A stretch of DNA of 12,268 nt. It comes from Clostridia bacterium. Lineage in GTDB: Bacteria > Bacillota_A > Clostridia > TANB77 > CAG-508. The stretch lies in assembly GCA_017621295.1 (NCBI GenBank), contig JAGATI010000033.1, positions 1-12,268 of the forward strand, read 5' to 3'. This document shows positions 5,954-12,268 of the stretch, one piece after another. The notes under the pieces were generated by a model. That model did not search any database. It saw nothing but the letters and a program-made list of their open reading frames with translations, and had not been told where the DNA came from. The position numbers and the translations under genes were made by a program. The stretch's first letter is position 1. The number at the start of each line of letters is the position of its first letter.

Positions 5954-7837
5954 CTATTTTGCTAAAATCTCACAAATTAAATTACTAATTTCTGTAGGAT
6001 TATCTACTGTTAACCCTTCTATTAATCTAGCTCCTGCATATAATATTTTAGTATATTTTTTTAATTCTTCTTTATCGTTTTTATATAATTCTTTTATTTT
6101 ATTTGCAATTTCATGTTTTTCATTAATTTCTAAAACAGTTTGTGCTTTAATTCCCTGGCTATTTGGCATTTCTTTCATAACTTTTTCCATCTCTATAGAA
6201 ATTGCACCTTCACTTGATAAACAAACTGGATGATTTTTTAATCTATGAGTAAATCTTATATCTTGTACAGAATCTTTTAGAATTTCTTTCATTACATTAA
6301 ACATTTCTTTATTTTCTTCGTTTACCTTTTTTAATGCTTCCTTCTCTTCTTTAGTATCCAAATCTACATTGTTTGCACAAACATTAACAAATTTCTTACC
6401 TTCGTATTCCATCACTACTTGCAATACAAATTCATCTACATTATCTGTTAAATATAAAATTTTATATCCTTTATCTTTTACTTTTTCTACTTGTGGTAAC
6501 ATTTCTATTTTATCTATTGTTTCACCACAAGCGTAATAAATACAATCTTGTCCTTCTTTTAAATCTTTTACATATTCTTTTAATGTAATGTATTTACCTT
6601 CTTCTGAACAATGGAATAACAATAAATCTTGCAAAAGTTCTTTGTTCATTCCATAATTATTATATGTCCCAAATTTTAATTGAACACCAAATATATTAAA
6701 GAACTTTTCATATTCTTCACGATTTTTCTCTAACATTGATTGTAATTCTGATTTTATTTTTGATTCTATATTTTTTGCTATAGTTCTTAATTGTCTATCT
6801 TGTTGCAAAATTTCTCTTGAAATATTTAAAGATAAATCTTCACTATCTACTAATCCTTTTACAAAGCCAAAATAATCTGGTAATAGCTCTTCACATTTTT
6901 CCATTATTAATACACCATTAGAATATAATGCTAGTCCCTTTTCATAATCACTTGTATAATAATCAAATGGAACATGTGAAGGAATATATAAAAGAGCATT
7001 ATATGAATATTGTCCTTCAACCTTTGTATGAATTACTTTTAAAGGATTTTCATAGTCATGAAATTTATCTACATAAAAAGAATTATATTCTTCCTGTTTT
7101 ATATCTTTTTTTGGTCTTTTCCATAATGGAACCTGGCTATTTACTGTTTCTATTTCCTTTACTTTCTCAAATTCATTTTCTGTTCCTTCTTTTTTTCTTT
7201 GATGTTCTATTTCCATTTTTATTGGATAACGTATATAGTCAGAATATTTTTTTATTAATTCTTGAATTTTATATTCTTCTAAAAATCTACTATATTTTTC
7301 ATCTTCTGTATCTTCTTTTAATTTTAAGATGATACTAGTTCCTCTGGTCTCTTTTTTGCAAGGCTCTATAGAATATCCATCTATTCCTTCAGATTCCCAA
7401 ATATATGCTTCTTCTGAATCTACAGATTTGCTTATTACTTTTACATTGCTACTTACCATAAAGCAAGAATAAAATCCTACTCCAAATTGTCCTATTATAT
7501 CTATATCTTCTTTTTTCTCATTTTCTTCTTTAAATTTTAATGAACCACTTTTTGCAATAGTTCCTAAATTCTCTTCTAATTCTTCTTTAGTCATTCCACA
7601 GCCATTATCTTTGATTGTTAAAGTTTTTTCTTTTTTATCTAATTCAATTTTTATTTGTAATTCATCTACATTAATATTTAAATTTTTATCTGTTAATGAA
7701 CGATAATGTAATTTATCTATCGCATCACTTGCATTAGATATAAGTTCTCTTAAAAATATCTCCTTATTAGTATAAATTGAATTAATCATTAAATCCATTA
7801 ATCTTTTTGATTCTGCTTTAAATTCTTTTTTACTCAT
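5954..7837 (-). CDS. htpG: Chaperone protein HtpG (Hsp90)
   Basis: Cytoplasmic ATP-dependent chaperone of the Hsp90 family that works as a dimer. The 627 residues match the family's usual length and all three domains are present. The N-terminal GHKL ATPase shows ELISNASDA at 31-39 (catalytic Glu31 and Asn35), DNGCGM at 77-82 and the lid/P-loop-like GQFGVGFYS at 116-124. The middle domain contains the LNISREILQ stretch with the arginine that senses ATP gamma-phosphate, and a C-terminal dimerisation domain follows. ATG 7837 follows a very good GGAGGAAT site 8 bases upstream. It is a single-gene unit: the upstream galE terminator lies before it, and no clear terminator is seen after it. No CIRCE element is present; a perfect 13-bp hairpin lies upstream instead. 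Confidence 0.96.
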   Translation of the reverse strand: MSKKEFKAESKRLMDLMINSIYTNKEIFLRELISNASDAIDKLHYRSLTDKNLNINVDELQIKIELDKKEKTLTIKDNGCGMTKEELEENLGTIAKSGSLKFKEENEKKEDIDIIGQFGVGFYSCFMVSSNVKVISKSVDSEEAYIWESEGIDGYSIEPCKKETRGTSIILKLKEDTEDEKYSRFLEEYKIQELIKKYSDYIRYPIKMEIEHQRKKEGTENEFEKVKEIETVNSQVPLWKRPKKDIKQEEYNSFYVDKFHDYENPLKVIHTKVEGQYSYNALLYIPSHVPFDYYTSDYEKGLALYSNGVLIMEKCEELLPDYFGFVKGLVDSEDLSLNISREILQQDRQLRTIAKNIESKIKSELQSMLEKNREEYEKFFNIFGVQLKFGTYNNYGMNKELLQDLLLFHCSEEGKYITLKEYVKDLKEGQDCIYYACGETIDKIEMLPQVEKVKDKGYKILYLTDNVDEFVLQVVMEYEGKKFVNVCANNVDLDTKEEKEALKKVNEENKEMFNVMKEILKDSVQDIRFTHRLKNHPVCLSSEGAISIEMEKVMKEMPNSQGIKAQTVLEINEKHEIANKIKELYKNDKEELKKYTKILYAGARLIEGLTVDNPTEISNLICEILAK

Positions 7838-7900
7838 ACTTTTTATTCCTCCTCATGTTTCACTTATTTTAGGTCAAAGTCTCTTTTAGATAAATCTTAC

Positions 7901-7942
7901 TTTATAAATGTTATATATTTTCTTACAAATAAGAAAATATAT
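7901..7942 (-). promoter_or_regulatory. Perfect 13-bp inverted repeat and possible promoter of htpG
   Basis: ATATATTTTCTTA (7913-7925) and TAAGAAAATATAT (7930-7942) are exact inverted copies separated by four bases. On the minus strand a weak promoter, TTGTAA (7923-7928) with a 16-base spacer and TATAAA (7901-7906), overlaps one arm, so the repeat could be an operator. Confidence 0.4.
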
Positions 7943-7987
7943 TTACTACATAAGAATAAGAATGATTGGCCACTTTTGGTAGTATAT

Positions 7988-8030
7988 AAAAAAAAATTAG
8001 CAAAGTCAAGTATCGACTGCTAATTTTTTT
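7988..8030 (-). terminator. Terminator of galE
   Basis: AAATTAGC and GCTAATTT pair, continuing into GTC/GAC across a small bulge, with a loop near 8008-8014. Long T runs on both sides let it work in either direction. It lies about 110 bases after the galE stop. Confidence 0.75.
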
Positions 8031-8034
8031 ATTT

Positions 8035-8059
8035 GCACAAGGGAACAGTTCTCTTGTCC
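8035..8059. repeat. Palindromic repeat, copy A (GACAAG type)
   Basis: GCACAAGGGAACAG followed by TTCTCTTGTCC forms an imperfect hairpin. Its right half, TTCTCTTGTCC, is identical to copy C at 9216-9226. It lies between galE and its terminator. Confidence 0.6.
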
Positions 8060-8136
8060 AACCATCATTCATATATATATCTTTCAACTAACTAATTTAA
8101 TATTAATATTAAGCTATAACATAATATTTTAATTTT

Positions 8137-9138
8137 TTACATATTATTTTTAGTAAATCTCCAAGAATCCTCACACATCTCTTTTATTTCTCTTGTTGCA
8201 ACCCAACCAAGTTCTTCTTTAGCTTTAGTTGCATCTGCATAACATGTTGCAATATCTCCTGGTCTTCTATTAGTTATTTCATATTTTATTTTAACACCTG
8301 TTGCTTCTTCAAATGCTTTTACAATTTGTAAAACAGAATATCCATTTCCTGTACCTAAATTGTAGCTTTTTACACCTTTCATATCTCTTGCTTTATCTAA
8401 AGCTTTTAAATGTCCAATTGCCAAATCAACAACATGTATATAATCTCTTACACCTGTTCCATCTATAGTATCATAATCGTTTCCAAACACATTTAGATGG
8501 TCTAATTTACCGCAAGCTACTTGGTTTATATATGGCATTAAATTATTAGGTATTCCATTTGGATTTTCTCCTATTTTTCCGCTTTTATGAGCTCCTATTG
8601 GGTTAAAATATCTAAGTAATATAATGCTCCAATCATTATCAGAAACATATACATCTTGCAAAATTTGTTCTATCATTAACTTAGTACTTCCATATGGATT
8701 TGTTGTAGATAGTGGAAAATCTTCTTTAATTGGTACTGTTTTTGGATTTCCATATACAGTTGCAGAAGAACTAAATACTATTTTTTTACAGTTGTATTTT
8801 TTCATTACTTCTAATAAAATTAAAGTTCCTGTTATATTATTATGATAGTATTCAACAGGTTTTGCTACAGATTCTCCAACAGCTTTTAATCCTGCAAAAT
8901 GTATACAAGAATCTATGTCTGGATTTTCTTCAAAAACTTTTTCTAAATTTTCTTTATCTAATAAATCAACTTCATAAAATTTAAAGTCTTTATTTGTAAT
9001 TTCTTTAATTTTATCTAACATTTCTGGTTTACTGTTAGAAAAATTATCTACTATTATTATTTTTTCTCCTTTATTTAATAATTCTACACAGGTATGACTT
9101 CCTATATACCCTGCTCCTCCTGTTACTAAAACTGACAT
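8137..9138 (-). CDS. galE: UDP-glucose 4-epimerase
   Basis: Interconverts UDP-glucose and UDP-galactose with tightly bound NAD, supplying galactose units for surface polysaccharide or feeding galactose into the Leloir route. It is an extended short-chain dehydrogenase of 333 residues, normal for the family. The Rossmann motif GGAGYIG is at 7-13, the catalytic serine region FSSSATVYG at 122-130, and the YGSTK motif (Tyr149, Lys153) is present. The substrate-binding region RYFNPIGAH follows. I chose ATG 9138 (MSVLVTGG) because AAAGGAGGAA lies 6-15 bases upstream; the longer in-frame reading to 9234 would only translate two palindromic repeats (giving NISLSIEE and KNSVPLSQ) and is not real. It has its own promoter and terminator. 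Confidence 0.96.
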   Translation of the reverse strand: MSVLVTGGAGYIGSHTCVELLNKGEKIIIVDNFSNSKPEMLDKIKEITNKDFKFYEVDLLDKENLEKVFEENPDIDSCIHFAGLKAVGESVAKPVEYYHNNITGTLILLEVMKKYNCKKIVFSSSATVYGNPKTVPIKEDFPLSTTNPYGSTKLMIEQILQDVYVSDNDWSIILLRYFNPIGAHKSGKIGENPNGIPNNLMPYINQVACGKLDHLNVFGNDYDTIDGTGVRDYIHVVDLAIGHLKALDKARDMKGVKSYNLGTGNGYSVLQIVKAFEEATGVKIKYEITNRRPGDIATCYADATKAKEELGWVATREIKEMCEDSWRFTKNNM

Positions 9139-9161
9139 ATAAAATTCCTCCTTTAAAATTT

Positions 9162-9188
9162 GAGACAAAGGGACGGAGTTTTTGTCTC
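9162..9188. repeat. Palindromic repeat, copy B
   Basis: GAGACAAA and TTTGTCTC are exact 8-bp arms around GGGACGGAGTT. It lies in the galE leader, about 10 bases before the ribosome site. It shares the xAGACAAxGGGACxGAG core with copy D read in the other direction. Confidence 0.7.
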
Positions 9189-9201
9189 TAGATTCTTCAA
9201 T

Positions 9202-9226
9202 GGACAAAGAGATGTTTCTCTTGTCC
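9202..9226. repeat. Palindromic repeat, copy C
   Basis: GGACAAAGAGA and TCTCTTGTCC pair with one bulged A. Its right half is identical to copy A. It lies inside the galE leader transcript. Confidence 0.65.
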
Positions 9227-9242
9227 ACTTCCACTTTTTTAT

Positions 9243-9271
9243 ATTATAAATGTTCAAAGATAATTAGACAA
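9243..9271 (-). promoter_or_regulatory. Promoter of galE
   Basis: On the minus strand TTGTCT (9266-9271), 17 bases and a perfect TATAAT (9243-9248). The -35 box lies inside an arm of repeat copy D. The transcript would start near 9236 and carry repeats C and B as hairpins in its leader. Confidence 0.6.
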
Positions 9272-9292
9272 AAGCTCTGTCCCGTTGTCTAA
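9264..9292. repeat. Palindromic repeat, copy D
   Basis: TTAGACAA and TTGTCTAA are exact 8-bp arms around AAGCTCTGTCCCG. The TAG stop codon of the transglycosylase (9289-9291) lies inside one arm. Read on the minus strand it aligns with copy B. Confidence 0.7.
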
Positions 9293-9859
9293 TCTTCATA
9301 TAGCTCCTGATAAATTCTATAATCTCTAACTATTTTTCTTACATAATTATTAGTTTCTTTATATGGTATATTTTCTATATCTGATCCATCTTTTTTTATT
9401 ATTCCTTTTTGTATCCATTCATCTACATTTCCAATACCTGCATTATATGCAGCAAGTGCTACTGGATAATTATTATATTTTTCTAATAATCCGAGAAAAA
9501 TATTTAGTTCCTATTTTTATATTTTCTTTTGGATTAAATAACATATCTTTTGAAAATTCTTCTTCTATTTCATTTACAACTACTTCTTTTGCTGTTCTTT
9601 CTAAGATTTGCATTAATCCCATTGCATTACTATGTGAAACAACATCAGAATCAAAATTACTTTCTGCTTTTATAACCGCAAAAATTAGTAATGGATCTAA
9701 ATCATTTTCTTCTGCATATGTGTATACATATTCAGAATACTCTTTTGGATACATTTTTTTCATTATTATATCTTGTATATTTACTACTTTTATTAAAATA
9801 ACTGCTATTACAATTAATAGAACTAATCCCACAAAAATTTTTCTTAATTGTTTAGGCAA
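9289..9859 (-). CDS. Membrane-anchored lytic transglycosylase (SLT domain) with a +1 frameshift
   Basis: Cleaves the glycan strands of peptidoglycan outside the membrane. The zero frame gives 128 residues: a short cytoplasmic basic start, one transmembrane anchor at about 9-26, then the SLT fold with catalytic Glu66 in IKAESNF and the AMGLMQI motif at 79-85. It then runs into FSRIIRKI and a stop. Moving +1 at 9493 restores the missing third of the domain: LLEKYNNYPVALAAYNAG, then GNVDEW and NNYVRKI, ending at TAG 9289. Without it the AYNAG substrate-groove motif is lost. The whole product would be 189 residues, normal for this family. The start is a TTG at 9859 with AAGGAGAG 8 bases upstream; no ATG fits. 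It follows polA. Confidence 0.85.
9490..9496 (-). other. +1 frameshift site TCT-CGG-A in the transglycosylase gene
   Basis: The coding strand reads TAT TTT TCT CGG ATT in the zero frame, but the conserved continuation needs GGA TTA TTA GAA AAA. One surplus base separates them. The zero-frame codon is again CGG, preceded by a codon ending CT, just as in the DUF3560-like gene. Dropping a G instead would give S-R-L-L, also acceptable for the family, so the exact extra base is ambiguous. Confidence 0.75.
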
Positions 9860-9966
9860 TATTATCTCTCCTTATTTTCATTTGTTTTATTATCTTTTAT
9901 ATTTACGTATATATACGCTTTAAAAGATTTAAGTGATATCTTATTCCAACAAAGATTTTATCTATT

Positions 9967-12244
9967 TTATTTACATTCATACCATGTTTTTGCTTCAGAA
10001 GTTTCTACTTTTAATGGTATTAATAATGTTATAGCATTTTCCATACAATTTTTCAATATACTTTTCACTTTTTCTTTATCATTTTCTTTACATTCTATCA
10101 TTAATTCATCATGTACTTGCAATATTATTTTAGCATCTAAATTTTCTTCTTTTAATTTGTTATATACATCTATCATTGCTATTTTCATTATATCTGCTGC
10201 TGTACCTTGAATTGGTGTATTCATAGCAGCTCTTGCACCAAACTGACGGACCATATAATTGTTTGAACTTAATTCTGGAATATATCTACGTCTATGGAAA
10301 CTTGTCTCTACATATCCTTGATTTTTTGCAAGTTCTACAATATCATCCATAAATTTCTTTATTCCACTATATTTTTCTAAGTATTGTTCTATATACTCTT
10401 TTGCTTTCTTTTTAGAAACTCCTATCTGTTCTGCTAAGCCAAAATCACTTATTCCATATACTATACCAAAATTAACAGCTTTTGCAGAGCTTCTTTGCTC
10501 TTTTGTTACTTCTTCTTTTGGTATTCCAAGTACTTTAGATGCTGCTTGAACATGTATATCTTCATCATTTTTAAATGCTTCTAACATATGCTCATCTTGT
10601 GATATATGTGCTAAAACTCTTAATTCTATTTGAGAATAATCTGCATCAATGAATACATAGCCTTCTTCTGGCTTAAATACTTTTCTTAGTCTTTTTCCAA
10701 ATTCGATTCTAGTTGGTATATTTTGTAAATTTGGTTCTGTACTACTAATTCTCCCTGTTTGAGTAACAGTTTGATGAAAATATGAATGTATTCTTTTTGT
10801 ATTTTCATTAATATATGGAAGTAATCCTTCTACATAAGTAGAATTAAGCTTCATTAAACTTCTATATTCTAATATTTTTTCTATAACAGGATGCTTATCT
10901 TTTAACTTTTCTAATATTTCTACATCTGTTGAATAACCTTTTTTTGTTTTCTTGTATGATGGTAACCCTAATTTCTCAAAAAGAATAACACCTAGTTGTT
11001 GTGTAGAATTTATATTAAATTCTTCGCCACATAACTCATATATTTCATTTGTTAATTCTTTTAAACCGTCTTTCAAGCTATCTCCAAACTTAATTAATTC
11101 TTCTTTATCTACATACATTCCATTAAATTGCATTTCTCCAAGCACTTTAACTAGTGGCATTTCTATATTAGCAAATAAATCTAAGCTATTAATTTCTTCG
11201 AGCTTTTTCGTCATTATCTCTTGCAATTTTCCAAGTCCATATACATACATAGAATATCTTTTTTTATCTAAATCATTTTTTACTTTATCTTTGCAAGGGC
11301 TTAAATTATCAAATAAATTAATTTGATTACTACTACTTTCATCTTCTTTATTATTTTCTATAAAATCATTTACATCTATTTCCAGATATTGTTCTATTAT
11401 TTCTTCTAAATTATATTTTGTGCTAGGATTTAATACATATGCTGCAATTTCGGCATCATATGTTAAATTTTCCTCATTTATTCCTAATTCTTTTAACATT
11501 ACATAATCTTCATTTAATTTATAACCATATAATTCTATATCTTTATCTTCAAAAATTTCTTTAAATTTAGAAACAAATTCATTTATATCATTTATTTTTA
11601 TATAATATGATGTTTTATTTTTTGGTACATATATAGTAACTGATATTATCTTCTTTTTTATAATATTTTTAGGTTCAGATACACTTTCTTTTCCTAAAAA
11701 ATATATTAGCTTTTTTTCTTCTTTTATATTTTTTATTAATTCAGATATTTTATTTGTATCATCAATTTGTAATTCTTTAATTTCAAACAAATCTTCTATA
11801 TTTTTTTCTTGTTTATTGTTATTTACTTCTAAACCAAATCTATCTATATAACGTTTAAAATTTAATTCTTTAAATATTTCATATACTCTTTCATTATCCC
11901 ATTCTTCACTTTTTAAAGAATCTATTGATTGTTCAATTGGAACTTCTACATTGATTGTTCCAAGTTTCTTTGAAAGGAATGCTAAATCTTTGTTTTCTAC
12001 TAATTTTTCTCTTAATTTTCCTTTTATGTTATCTTCTCCTGCTTCAATTTTTTCATATAAATTCTCAATTGTTTTATATTCTTTTACTAAATTTAAAGCA
12101 GTTTTTTCACCAACACCTGGAACTCCTGGTATATTATCTGAAGTATCTCCCATAAGACCTTTTACTTCTATTAATTCTTTGGGCTTAATTCCATAAATCT
12201 CTAAAACTTTATTTTTATCAAAGTTATCTACCTCTGTTTTGCCC
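9967..12244 (-). CDS. polA: DNA polymerase I, N-terminally truncated by the contig end
   Basis: Fills gaps and removes RNA primers in replication and repair. About 758 residues are visible; roughly the first 170 are missing because the contig ends in adapter. The frame stays open upstream of the first ATG (12153): the sequence KPKELIEVKGLMGDTSDNIP is continuous with the family's helix-hairpin-helix part of the 5'-3' nuclease. The middle 3'-5' exonuclease-like domain has lost its metal ligands: the usual DxE is LIYFLGKES and the late YxxxD is RYSMYVYG, so proofreading is probably absent, as in many Firmicute enzymes. The polymerase domain is intact: TQTGRISSTEPNLQNIP, motif A DYSQIELR, motif B KAVNFGIVYG and motif C VHDE. 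It ends in LKVETSEAKTWYECK. Only about 100 bases separate it from the transglycosylase, so co-transcription is likely. Confidence 0.96.
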
Positions 12245-12268
12245 AGATCGGAAGCACACGTCTGAACT
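12245..12268 (+). other. Illumina TruSeq-type adapter sequence at the contig end
   Basis: The last 24 bases, AGATCGGAAG then CACACGTCTGAACT, match the standard read-1 indexing adapter with two bases (AG) missing in the middle. The polA reading frame stops making sense exactly here. These bases are not genomic. Confidence 0.93.

Noticed and set aside
7838..7990. CIRCE heat-shock operator in front of htpG
   Set aside because: No TTAGCACTC/GAGTGCTAA pair is present; TTAGC near 7997 belongs to the galE terminator.
9139..9234. 32-residue N-terminal extension of galE
   Set aside because: It only translates palindromic repeats B and C; a strong ribosome site and the conserved Rossmann start are at 9138.
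1..12268. Contig circularity, because the adapter would continue with CCAGT and the window begins with ccagt
   Set aside because: The first bases encode the natural DUF3560 ending NGFHW, so the five-base match is coincidental.
1..12268. CRISPR array
   Set aside because: No regularly spaced direct repeats with unique spacers were seen.

Overview
The window is very AT-rich, uses strong AGGAGG-type ribosome binding sites, prefers AGA for arginine and carries clostridial-type housekeeping genes. This suggests a low-GC anaerobic Firmicute (Clostridia), probably an uncultured gut or rumen lineage. Every gene I accept lies on the minus strand, so transcription runs from high to low coordinates. The last 24 bases match a sequencing adapter, so the right edge is a true contig end that includes library artefact.

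In transcription order the layout is as follows. polA (DNA polymerase I, N-terminus cut off by the contig end) comes first. A membrane-anchored lytic transglycosylase follows, whose reading frame shifts by +1. Next is galE, preceded and followed by small imperfect palindromic repeats, and then htpG. After htpG there is a promoter and a shrunken ABC-F ATPase remnant. A strong promoter then opens a roughly 560-nt structured non-coding region followed directly by a four-helix membrane protein; I read these as OLE RNA and its partner OapA. After them come tRNA-Leu(TAG), a 48-residue acidic protein with the 23S rRNA uracil methyltransferase rlmD, a 120-residue unknown protein, and metK with a strong terminator. 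Last are two small overlapping genes of mobile-element type (DUF3789-like and DUF3560-like), the second running off the left edge and also shifted by +1.

The genes mostly do separate housekeeping jobs: DNA repair synthesis, cell-wall remodelling, sugar-nucleotide supply, protein folding, rRNA methylation and SAM synthesis. RlmD uses the SAM that MetK makes. The two most interesting signals are (a) the OLE/OapA ribonucleoprotein locus beside a decayed ABC-F gene, and (b) two unrelated genes that both change frame by +1 at the same coding-strand pentamer CTCGG. In both, the codon left in the zero frame is CGG, a codon I find nowhere else in frame across about 3,300 codons of this window. Sequencing or assembly error is a live alternative for (b), but the coincidence deserves checking as translational +1 frameshifting at an unreadable or very rare codon.
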